Assembly (NCBI GenBank): GCA_902773215.1
Contig: CACYDQ010000117.1
Coordinates: 1 to 6,135, forward strand
Reading direction: 5' to 3'
Origin: an uncultured Spirochaetaceae bacterium
GTDB lineage: Bacteria > Spirochaetota > Spirochaetia > Treponematales > Treponemataceae
Length of the DNA stretch: 6,135 nucleotides
Position 1 is the stretch's first letter. The number at the start of each line of letters is the position of its first letter. This document shows, piece after piece, positions 1 through 6,062 of this stretch. The translations under genes and the position numbers were made by a program. The notes below the pieces were generated by a model. The model ran no database searches. It saw only the letters and a list, made by a program, of their open reading frames with translations, and was not told the DNA's origin.

Positions 1-513
1 AGTCTTGTCCGTCAGGGCTGCCGCAATGCCGTCTATGTCAAGCGAGAAGTCCGCCTTTGTCGGCACGGGAACGAGCGTCCCGCCGTAGTTATGGACGTAA
101 TGGGAATACTCTGCAAAGAAAGGGGCGGGAACGATGACGGTGTCCCCCTCGTTCAGGATTGCCTTCAAGAGGCTGTTCAGGGCACCGGCGGCTCCGACAG
201 CCATCACGACGCAGTCGCCCGTAACAGGAACGCCCTGCTCCTTCGCGGTCTTGACGGCCATCGCGTCGCGGGCAAAGGGATAGCCTGCATTGGGCATGTA
301 GCCGTGCCAGTTCTTTTCCCGGACGGCGGCAATCTTCGCTATGGCGGAAGCCACTCCCTCCGGCGGATCCAGGTCGGGGTTCCCCAGGCTGAAGTCAAAG
401 ACCTTGTCCTCCCCGTACTGCTTCTTGAGGGCGACCCCCTCCTCGAACATCTTCCTGATGACGCCTGAACCCTTGCTGTTCATCGTCTCCTTTATATAGC
501 GCGAAACCGGCAT
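1..513 (-). CDS. PLP-dependent class I/II aminotransferase, N-terminal part (AspC-like)
   Basis: This is the first 171 codons of a gene that runs off the left edge; the family is usually near 390-400 residues, so the catalytic lysine and C-terminal domain are outside the window. The protein opens MPVSRYIKETMNSKG. It shows the fold type I aminotransferase landmarks: FSLGNPDLDPP at about 41-51, the Y-P-x-x-G-x-x-x-AR stretch at about 73-82 (NAGYPFARDAM), and VMAVGAAGALNSLLKAIL at about 103-120 followed by EGDTVIVPAPFF, which is the PLP phosphate-binding loop and the strand after it. Enzymes of this group move an amino group between an amino acid and a 2-oxo acid in the cytoplasm; aspartate or alanine is a typical donor, but substrate cannot be read from this half. 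The ATG at 513-511 is the only plausible start: a TAG lies in frame shortly upstream, and GGAGG sits 7 nt before the ATG. It is divergent from the propeller gene. Confidence 0.9.
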   Translation of the reverse strand, partial: MPVSRYIKETMNSKGSGVIRKMFEEGVALKKQYGEDKVFDFSLGNPDLDPPEGVASAIAKIAAVREKNWHGYMPNAGYPFARDAMAVKTAKEQGVPVTGDCVVMAVGAAGALNSLLKAILNEGDTVIVPAPFFAEYSHYVHNYGGTLVPVPTKADFSLDIDGIAAALTDKT

Positions 514-520
514 TCCACAG

Positions 521-525
521 CCTCC
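521..525 (-). promoter_or_regulatory. Ribosome binding site of the aminotransferase
   Basis: GGAGG on the minus strand ends 7 nt before the ATG at 513. It is a strong Shine-Dalgarno sequence and it fixes the start. It also shows that the organism uses Shine-Dalgarno initiation, which makes the missing site in front of the two plus-strand genes at 618 and 5259 more meaningful. Confidence 0.85.
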
Positions 526-546
526 GTATGATTTCTATGGGAACGC

Positions 547-575
547 AGTATAGCACACAAGAAAGGCTTATACAA
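547..575 (-). promoter_or_regulatory. Sigma-70-type promoter for the aminotransferase
   Basis: On the minus strand TTGTAT (575-570) is followed by a 17 nt spacer and TATACT (552-547), with TG one base upstream of the -10, giving an extended -10 TGCTATACT. Transcription would start near 540, leaving a leader of about 27 nt that holds the GGAGG site at 525-521. The -35 element matches the consensus only in TTG; the exact spacing, the extended -10 and the correct placement relative to the ribosome binding site support the call. Confidence 0.65.
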
Positions 576-582
576 CTGAATA

Positions 583-611
583 TTGCCTTCCGCTTTCCAC
601 CATGCTATACT
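583..611 (+). promoter_or_regulatory. Sigma-70-type promoter for the propeller gene, giving a probably leaderless mRNA
   Basis: TTGCCT (583-588), a 17 nt spacer, then TATACT (606-611) preceded by TGC, so an extended -10. The ATG of the propeller gene begins at 618, only 6 nt after the -10 hexamer, which is where sigma-70 transcription normally initiates. The A of the ATG would therefore be at or near +1. The -35 element lies 7 nt from the -35 of the divergent aminotransferase promoter (570-575), so RNA polymerase could probably occupy only one of the two at a time. Confidence 0.65.
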
Positions 612-617
612 TTTCGC

Positions 618-1643
618 ATGAAAGCTATCGTTTCCGCCATTGTCCTAACCACTGTCCTTGCAATCCTGCCTTGTACCGCAGAGGAGGTTTCCCCCGTCTC
701 CGTAGAGAAAATCGGTGTCTACCCCTGCGGCAGGCAGCCCAAGCAAGTGCTTTTCTCGCCCGACGGCAGATATGTCCTGCTTCCCCTCCTGGAGGACACG
801 GGCTTCGACGTGTTCAGCGTGGCGGAAAAAAAGGTCATACGGAGGATTTCCCCTCCTGACGCGGACAAGCATGGCTTCGCGGAGGGGCTTTTCATCCCCC
901 AGAAGGGCGTTTTCCTCGTCTCCCAGATGACGACCGGCAACCTCTACGAATACAGCTGGCCAGGCTTCGAGTACAAGCGGACGATTAAGACCGGCGGAAC
1001 CTGGTCCAAGTTCATCGCCTGGTCGGAGGAGAGGAACTTGCTCGCGGTCTCCAACTGGGTGTCCAACGACATATCGCTTCTGGATTATGAGACGGGCAAG
1101 CTCATCCGCCTAATAGCAACAGGCAAAGCCCCACGTGGAATGCTCTTCCTGGACGGCGGAAAGAGTCTCGTAAGCCTTTCGTTTGATTCCGGCATGATTG
1201 AAAAGTTCGATGTGGACACAGGCAAACGGATAAAACTAATACAGATAGCCAATTCATGTATGCGACACATCGTCTGCACGGATGATAAGCTAACAGCATT
1301 CGTCAGCGATATGTACAACAGACAGATTTACAAAATTGACCTAAAAGCATTCAAAATAACAGGACAGTGCAAGGTATACCGCAATCCCAACACTATTGAC
1401 CTGCTCGCCGGGGGCCGCTGGCTTTTTGTCTCCACGAGGGGGCCAAACAATCCCGAAGACTACACGAAGAGAAGCCCCTCCAACGGGAAAATTCACATCA
1501 TCGACACGGAAGACATGAGCATCATCGAGACCTTCGAGGGCGGTAACCAGCCGACGGGGCTCGACGTGTCGGACGACGGCAGCCTGCTCTGCTTCTCGGA
1601 CTTCCAGGACGCGGCGATTGAGCTGTACCGGATTATACCTTAG
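618..1643 (+). CDS. Exported seven-bladed beta-propeller protein (YVTN/NHL-like repeats)
   Basis: A 341-residue protein. Residues 1-21 form a signal peptide (MKAIVSAIVLTTVLAILPCTA), with a likely signal peptidase I cut before EEVSP, so the protein acts in the periplasm or at the surface. The LPC could be read as a relaxed lipobox, but proline before the cysteine makes that unlikely. I count seven copies of a repeat of the form G-x-x-P-x(5)-S-x-DG-x-x-L-x-x-S, at about 38-56, 84-103, 127-146, 169-188, 212-231, 255-274 and 309-328, which matches a seven-bladed propeller. Such proteins commonly bind ligands or partner proteins; no catalytic signature is visible, so no reaction is assigned. An in-frame ATG at 528 would add 30 residues, but it would put the promoter inside the gene and bury the signal peptide, so I chose 618. 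There is no Shine-Dalgarno sequence; the promoter placement suggests a leaderless message. An A7 tract at 826-832 and a low-GC patch at about 1190-1380 are noted in the findings. Confidence 0.85.
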   Translation: MKAIVSAIVLTTVLAILPCTAEEVSPVSVEKIGVYPCGRQPKQVLFSPDGRYVLLPLLEDTGFDVFSVAEKKVIRRISPPDADKHGFAEGLFIPQKGVFLVSQMTTGNLYEYSWPGFEYKRTIKTGGTWSKFIAWSEERNLLAVSNWVSNDISLLDYETGKLIRLIATGKAPRGMLFLDGGKSLVSLSFDSGMIEKFDVDTGKRIKLIQIANSCMRHIVCTDDKLTAFVSDMYNRQIYKIDLKAFKITGQCKVYRNPNTIDLLAGGRWLFVSTRGPNNPEDYTKRSPSNGKIHIIDTEDMSIIETFEGGNQPTGLDVSDDGSLLCFSDFQDAAIELYRIIP

Positions 1644-3418
1644 AACTTATATGTGAAACCAATAAATATGTAATCAGACAACTCGTCGCGGAAGCCTTTC
1701 TTCCAGTTTTCCTGAGCTGCTTCGACAGCCTTTCTCTTAACTTCAAGCGGGGCATTTCTTAGGGATTTTATTCCTGTTCCCGGGTACAGCTGCGAGTCCA
1801 CGCCCTTGTTGTGGGTATACTGGAAGACGTTGCCCAGGTTGAGCGTAAAGGAACCGAACGCGGTCCGCGCAATCGTCCAGTCCACGTCGAATTTAGCCTG
1901 GACGACATACATCTTGTTCTCCTGGTTCAGGAAGTTCAGGGCATCCCACGCGCTCTCCACGTGGTCGCCGCCAGAGAACATCGAGTGCTCGAACAAACTG
2001 CCGTCCGTCGCGTATGTGCCAGACTCAGACGCAAGGTATTCCACGGCCTCATCGGTGTCAAGGCTTTCCGCAATGTTCGCATGCCGCATCAGCGATGAGC
2101 CCACCCCTATCCTGAGGTTCTGGTTGGGCTTGAAGTCCAGGCTGAACTCTATGGAGTCGCTGTTCGGGGCGTACGCCGTGCCAATCGGGATGCCGTTGTT
2201 CGTGTAGTTCTGGTAATTGTACATGTCCGGCCCGATAATGTCCGCTTTGCTGCCGTCATAGTCCCAATGCGAATAGGTATAGGGAGCAACGGCGGTATAG
2301 ACCAGGCTTACCTTACGGCAGAAGGAATTCTCCGGGGCATAGATAAGACCCGTCTGCAGGGCAAAACGGTTTTTGCTGTCCAGGCTGCCCTTTACGAGGG
2401 CATTCACGTCAAAGTCATCCACGAAGAGATCCGTCGCCCACAGCAGGTTGGGGAAAGGCTTATACTTAAAGAGGAGGCCCAGCTGTGTGTTGTCAGCGTT
2501 GCCTCCCAGCCCCTGCGCCGCCATGAAGGGAACGGGCAGGAAATAGGACAGGTCGAACCTCTTGCCGTAGACGATGCTCTCGTAATAAGAGGCAGAGAAC
2601 TTGGGCGTAAAGCGGTATTCCAGCGCATGGAATGCCAGGAACTTCTCAGGCTTAAGCCCGGTCCCGTCATAGCTCCTTGTCGCGCCTATCGCCGAGTATT
2701 GCTGGACAAAGGAGAACTTGTCCTTGACGATATTGTATGATATGTTCCCGCTGTGGTATGCCGTCTCGTTCAGCGCGAGCCCCCTCTTGTGGAACGGCCC
2801 GTAGCCCGTACGGTTCAGCCCGAGCTGGGCGAAAAACTCGCTTGTTCCCAGGGAAGCCGCAGCATTCATGTCTATATAGCCATGGAGGGGGCCGAGCGTC
2901 GCAGGATCCTGTATCGCATTGTATGCTGAGTTGCTGTAATACGGAAGGAAAGGACGCTCGTCCTCCTTTGTCCTTGCCAGCACCCCGAGGTCATAGCCGA
3001 CGGAAAGCAGATCCGGGAAGATGTACCCGTCCCCCGCGAGGGCGAACCGTCCCCAGAGCAGCTTGTCCGTATCCTGTTCCACGTCGGAACCGTTGTCCTT
3101 ACTGATCCTGCCAAGCTTGCCTTTCCCGTACGCCTCGAACTCAATCCGCATGGGCTTGCCGCTTATCTCGTTCCAGTAGGCAACCGCAAGCTCCACGTCT
3201 TTCTTATTCCCCCGCTTGATGACCTGCTGCAGGATGTTCTTTATGCTGCTCAGCGAATAGGGGCGGACAGGAGGAAGACTCTTGACCAGACCACGGATTT
3301 CCCAGGTCTGGGCGTACTCGTAGAAGTCATCGTTGGGATTCACGCTTATCTGGGCGGAAGCGGGGATGACACGGAGAAAGAGTATTGCTAACAATATTAG
3401 GATATAAGCTCTTCTCAT
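1640..3418 (-). CDS. Outer membrane beta-barrel protein, Wzi (capsule assembly)-like, downstream partner
   Basis: A 592-residue protein with a signal peptide of about 22 residues (core ILILLAILFL, cut after ASA). A helical N-terminal segment follows, with the motif SLPPVRPYSLSSIKNILQQV at about 48-67, typical of the region before the barrel in Wzi-type proteins. The rest is amphipathic beta-strand sequence rich in Tyr and Phe, ending YIFIGFTYKF with a terminal phenylalanine, the classic signal for barrel insertion by BAM. Family-like blocks are GYGPFHKRGLALNETA (about 205-220), FHALEYRFTPKFSASYYES (263-281) and LLWATDLFVDDFD (325-337). Wzi of E. coli is an outer membrane lectin that anchors group 1 capsule; here only the barrel and family resemblance are supported, and the ligand is unknown. 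Its ATG overlaps the stop of the upstream gene (ATGA, 3415-3418), and GGAG (3433-3430) is its only, rather distant, ribosome site, so it is probably translated by coupling. Its stop overlaps the convergent propeller gene by 4 nt. Confidence 0.75.
   Translation of the reverse strand: MRRAYILILLAILFLRVIPASAQISVNPNDDFYEYAQTWEIRGLVKSLPPVRPYSLSSIKNILQQVIKRGNKKDVELAVAYWNEISGKPMRIEFEAYGKGKLGRISKDNGSDVEQDTDKLLWGRFALAGDGYIFPDLLSVGYDLGVLARTKEDERPFLPYYSNSAYNAIQDPATLGPLHGYIDMNAAASLGTSEFFAQLGLNRTGYGPFHKRGLALNETAYHSGNISYNIVKDKFSFVQQYSAIGATRSYDGTGLKPEKFLAFHALEYRFTPKFSASYYESIVYGKRFDLSYFLPVPFMAAQGLGGNADNTQLGLLFKYKPFPNLLWATDLFVDDFDVNALVKGSLDSKNRFALQTGLIYAPENSFCRKVSLVYTAVAPYTYSHWDYDGSKADIIGPDMYNYQNYTNNGIPIGTAYAPNSDSIEFSLDFKPNQNLRIGVGSSLMRHANIAESLDTDEAVEYLASESGTYATDGSLFEHSMFSGGDHVESAWDALNFLNQENKMYVVQAKFDVDWTIARTAFGSFTLNLGNVFQYTHNKGVDSQLYPGTGIKSLRNAPLEVKRKAVEAAQENWKKGFRDELSDYIFIGFTYKF
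3415..3418 (-). other. ATGA stop/start overlap coupling the two outer membrane genes
   Basis: On the minus strand the bases ATGA contain the start (ATG, 3418-3416) of the downstream barrel gene and the stop (TGA, 3417-3415) of the upstream one. The nearest ribosome site for the downstream gene is GGAG at 3433-3430, 11 nt before the ATG, inside the upstream gene. This arrangement favours re-initiation by the same ribosomes and roughly matched output of the two proteins. Confidence 0.85.
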
Positions 3419-5160
3419 TTTCTGAACATCTCCGGAATCCTAATCTTGATAGACACTGACAGCTCCGGCCCGTGCCGGGTCTCTCCCTCGACGTTGCCCG
3501 AGTTCATCACATAGGTGTAAGACGGCTGCACCTGCACGGAAAGGTAATCGAAGGGCTCGTAAGTCAGCTTGAGGGCGGCGTTCAGCACGTATTCGGTCGC
3601 GCCGTCATGATAGTTCGACGGTGTGGACTGCTTCTGCCGAGCCTTGGCCTCATTGGTTCCCTGAGTCTTTGCGTTCGGAAACGCCCATGTCTGGACATCC
3701 CAGTTTGAGAGATTCGGAGAAACGAAATTAGTCCGCTCCCTTCCATGCCAAGACCTGCCATCAAAGACCTTCGAGCCGGACATCTCCCCCCGGGCCATGA
3801 AAAGCCCCGTCGCCGTCAGCGACCAGCGGCCGGGAACCTCATAGCCGACGGACAACTTCGCCGCGGCGGTATCCGGGCCAAAAGGCGAGCCTATCCACTC
3901 GTAGAGGGCATCCTCCGGGTCCGAGTAGCCGATGTTCTCGGTATAGCTCCGCATCATCGACCAGTTGGGGCTTTCTTTTATGTAGAGGTATGGGGTCGCA
4001 TAGTAGCCCTCGGCACGCGCGTGCAGGTAGCCCTCGGCAAGGGGAATGAAGGACTCCGCCCCCAGCTGAAAGCCCAAGGCATTGGGGGTCGTGTCATCCC
4101 CGCCCGACTCATTCGGCAACTGCAGCTGGTCCTGCGCGTAGAGGCCATAAATCCTAACATTATTAGTGAGGGCGTAAGAGGCCTTGATTGCAAGGTACGC
4201 GCAGGCACTCTCATCCCATCCATAGGGATTTTCCGCAGGATAATAATCCTTCCAGTCATGCATTCCATGGAAAATCGTCAGCGGATTCAGGAAACGCAGC
4301 TCCAGGGGGCTGAAGGCGAGCGTGGACTCCTGTACCGACACGCTCAGCCTGTCAAAGAAGCGGAAGTCAAAGCGGTGGGTATACATGTACTTGTCCACGT
4401 TCAGCTGGGTCACGTTCATGTTATAGCGGATATTCGGGTTGAAAATCTCCAGGTTTGCCCAGCTCGTCCCAGTCAGGTAGCGGCTGTGTATGATTGATCC
4501 CGTGAGCGTCCGCCCCACGTCCTGCTCACCCATACCGACCCGCAGGTTCACCCCGGTCTTGTCCGTAAACTTAAATCCCGTGGACAGATAGCCCGTCCGT
4601 GGGAAGTCCGTATTTATCTGATCGACACCAAGGGGGACATTCGTATAGTCGTCCTTCTTCTGCATCTGCTTCTTGTTGATGCCGACCTCGAGGTCCATCC
4701 CGAGCGTCGCATAGTCCATCAGGTTCAGGAAAACTGGCGCATACAGCAGGGGCTTTTTGTCGTAGCGCCCGTACACCCAGTCAAGCTCATCGTTGAATTT
4801 GTAGTAGCCCTCCAAGTTCATCTCCGGCCGGATGCCCAGCTGGATTATATCGGTCTTGAGGGACAGATCGTTATCATCAAAGTACCCGACAACTTTCCGG
4901 TAAAGGGTCTTCCCCGCCGGACTCAGGATGTCATAGTCTATCTCATCCAAATAAGTTCTCAGCTCATCAACGGAAAGTGGGGCCTGATCGGAAAAATCCA
5001 CCGTGCCGGACTCAACCGCCATGGCAGCAAAGGCATCGTAGACCCAGCTGCCCGCATTGACAAGCTCCTGCCCACCCCTCGCATATCCGGGGACATTGCC
5101 CAATGAGCACATGAGAACACACAAGAATGATGGCAGGAACGCCCGACGGCTCCTTTTCAT
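3415..5160 (-). CDS. Outer membrane beta-barrel protein, Wzi (capsule assembly)-like, upstream partner
   Basis: A 581-residue protein from the ATG at 5160. I chose this start because MKRSRRAFLPSFLCVLMCSL reads directly as a signal peptide (basic start, hydrophobic core, cut near GYA). An ATG at 5187 would add nine residues, MFFRGLSVQ, with no better ribosome site. The mature N-terminus has the pre-barrel pattern SWVYDAFAAMAVESG followed by PLSVDELRTYLDEI (61-74), the counterpart of PYSLSSIKNILQQV in the next gene. The block HRFDFRFFDRLSVSVQES (262-279) with a following FLNPL is the part most like Wzi-family proteins. The last strand, PELSVSIKIRI, is followed by a short PEMFRK tail and lacks the terminal aromatic residue usual in barrels. 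The role is probably surface glycan binding or assembly, by family resemblance only. The stop overlaps the start of the next gene by 4 nt. A weak AGAGG lies about 13 nt before the ATG; I could not find a convincing promoter. Confidence 0.75.
   Translation of the reverse strand: MKRSRRAFLPSFLCVLMCSLGNVPGYARGGQELVNAGSWVYDAFAAMAVESGTVDFSDQAPLSVDELRTYLDEIDYDILSPAGKTLYRKVVGYFDDNDLSLKTDIIQLGIRPEMNLEGYYKFNDELDWVYGRYDKKPLLYAPVFLNLMDYATLGMDLEVGINKKQMQKKDDYTNVPLGVDQINTDFPRTGYLSTGFKFTDKTGVNLRVGMGEQDVGRTLTGSIIHSRYLTGTSWANLEIFNPNIRYNMNVTQLNVDKYMYTHRFDFRFFDRLSVSVQESTLAFSPLELRFLNPLTIFHGMHDWKDYYPAENPYGWDESACAYLAIKASYALTNNVRIYGLYAQDQLQLPNESGGDDTTPNALGFQLGAESFIPLAEGYLHARAEGYYATPYLYIKESPNWSMMRSYTENIGYSDPEDALYEWIGSPFGPDTAAAKLSVGYEVPGRWSLTATGLFMARGEMSGSKVFDGRSWHGRERTNFVSPNLSNWDVQTWAFPNAKTQGTNEAKARQKQSTPSNYHDGATEYVLNAALKLTYEPFDYLSVQVQPSYTYVMNSGNVEGETRHGPELSVSIKIRIPEMFRK
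4003..4039. repeat. 13 nt direct repeat flanking a 12 bp perfect palindrome, inside a barrel gene
   Basis: GTAGCCCTCGGCA occurs at 4003-4015 and again at 4027-4039, exactly 24 nt apart, so it keeps the reading frame. On the coding strand each copy encodes AEGY within the stretch LAEGYLHARAEGYY. Overlapping the first copy is GCACGCGCGTGC (4013-4024), a perfect palindrome of alternating purines and pyrimidines. It may simply reflect repeated beta-strand coding. Confidence 0.6.
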
Positions 5161-5258
5161 TTGTACAGACAAACCTCTGAAAAACATTTATCGGCAGCTT
5201 CCGTAAAAAAACACACGGCGTATTGTCCAAGTTACAAGTATGGGATATACTGCATGTG
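5161..5258. other. Divergent intergenic region between the barrel operon and the UDG-priA operon
   Basis: A 98 bp gap. It holds the UDG promoter at 5223-5251 and, upstream of that, an A7 run (5205-5211) lying about 48-54 bases before the predicted UDG start point, where an UP element would sit. For the minus-strand barrel operon I see no pair of hexamers with good spacing. Its promoter probably overlaps the UDG promoter or departs from the sigma-70 consensus. No terminator or RNA gene is evident. Confidence 0.6.
5223..5251 (+). promoter_or_regulatory. Sigma-70-type promoter for UDG-priA, giving a probably leaderless mRNA
   Basis: TTGTCC (5223-5228), a 17 nt spacer, then TATACT (5246-5251). 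The ATG of the glycosylase begins at 5259, 7 nt after the -10, so transcription should start at or next to the start codon. There is no TG before the -10, unlike the promoters at 547-575 and 583-611. The TTG at 5223 could be mistaken for a start codon adding 12 residues, but it is better explained as the -35 element. Confidence 0.65.
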
Positions 5259-6053
5259 ATGACGGCAGCAGAGAAAAAAGATATCCTCAGCTTCGTGCGG
5301 GCAGCATCAGCAGGAATAGCAGGCTACTCGGACAGAAGCCTGGACGAGAGTCTGTTCACTTTTCAGGATGACATCGACATCCCCCCGGAAAAATCATCCC
5401 CTGTTTCCGACGGGCAGGCGGCAAGCGAGCCAGAAGCCGCAACGCAGCCCGCTGCCTCCGGCATCAGCCTCCAGACCATCGCGGACAAAGTCGCCCGCTG
5501 CCAGAACTGCCAGCTCCATGCCGGGCGCACGAACCCGGTCCCGGGAGAAGGAGTACAGAATCCCGTCGTCATGGTCATCGGCGAGGGCCCGGGCGAGATG
5601 GAGGACAGATCCGGCCGCCCCTTCGTAGGCCCTGCCGGTCAGCTTCTGGACAAGATGCTCGCCGCGATAAGCCTCTCCCGGGACACGAACTGCTTCATCG
5701 GGAACATCGTCAAGTGCCGGCCCCCGAGCAACCGCACCCCCCTTCCGGGCGAGGCGGAGGCCTGTTCGGCCTTCCTTGAGGCCCAGATTCACGTCCTGAA
5801 GCCTAAAGTTATCCTTGCCGTCGGGAGTACAGCCGTGAAGAACCTGCTTGCCACGTCAGAAGGCATCAGCAAGCTCAGGGGCCGTTTCTACGATTACAAG
5901 GGCATCCCCCTGACCGCGACCTATCATCCCTCCGCCCTCCTCCGGGACGAAAGCCTCAAGCGGCCCGCATGGGAGGATCTGAAAGTCCTCCGCACATGGC
6001 TCCTGGAAAACGTTCCCGGCTACGACGAGCCCTTCAAGGCACGGCAGTCCTAG
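5259..6053 (+). CDS. Family 4 uracil-DNA glycosylase with [4Fe-4S] cluster
   Basis: A 264-residue cytoplasmic base-excision repair enzyme that removes uracil from DNA after cytosine deamination or dUTP incorporation. All family 4 landmarks are present: the Fe-S cysteines C81 and C84 (RCQNCQLH), C153 (NIVKCRPPSNRTP) and C169 (EACSAFL); the catalytic-water loop GEGPG at 108-112 with E109; DRSGRPFVGPAGQLLDKML at about 116-134; and YHPSALLR at 222-229 with H223 of the second active-site motif. Glu rather than Asp in GEGPG separates it from family 5. Residues 1-68 form an extension with an Ala- and Glu-rich, low-complexity linker (about 40-68), so the protein is longer than the roughly 200-residue minimal enzymes. 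The chosen start is ATG 5259; the GTG just before it (5256) is in frame and possible. No Shine-Dalgarno sequence precedes either. priA follows after 9 nt, forming a repair and replication-restart operon. Confidence 0.92.
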   Translation: MTAAEKKDILSFVRAASAGIAGYSDRSLDESLFTFQDDIDIPPEKSSPVSDGQAASEPEAATQPAASGISLQTIADKVARCQNCQLHAGRTNPVPGEGVQNPVVMVIGEGPGEMEDRSGRPFVGPAGQLLDKMLAAISLSRDTNCFIGNIVKCRPPSNRTPLPGEAEACSAFLEAQIHVLKPKVILAVGSTAVKNLLATSEGISKLRGRFYDYKGIPLTATYHPSALLRDESLKRPAWEDLKVLRTWLLENVPGYDEPFKARQS

Positions 6054-6062
6054 GTCGGTTGC

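Noticed and set aside
91..468. Plus-strand open frame of 125 codons
   Set aside because: It lies antisense to the aminotransferase, which has clear family motifs and a strong ribosome site; the plus frame has no recognisable domain.
528..617. N-terminal extension of the propeller protein from ATG 528
   Set aside because: It would run through both divergent promoters and place 30 polar residues before an obvious signal peptide that begins at 618.
638..680. Lipoprotein signal in the propeller protein (AILPC)
   Set aside because: Proline directly before the cysteine does not fit even the relaxed spirochaete lipobox; a signal peptidase I site just after it is more likely.
2267..2740. Plus-strand open frame of 157 codons
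   Set aside because: It is antisense to the downstream barrel gene, whose beta-strand pattern continues unbroken through the region; no ribosome site or promoter was seen.
3745..4497. Plus-strand open frame of 250 codons, the longest antisense frame here
   Set aside because: It is wholly inside the upstream barrel gene on the opposite strand. Its product is Arg/Val/Gly-rich as expected from a reverse frame of GC-rich DNA, with no signal peptide or domain.
5161..5187. Start of the upstream barrel gene at ATG 5187
   Set aside because: It adds MFFRGLSVQ before the basic start of the signal peptide and has no ribosome site; ATG 5160 gives a normal signal peptide. It remains possible.
5223..5258. 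TTG start for UDG at 5223
   Set aside because: The TTG is the first half of a well-spaced -35 element, there is no ribosome site before it, and the added residues match no family feature.
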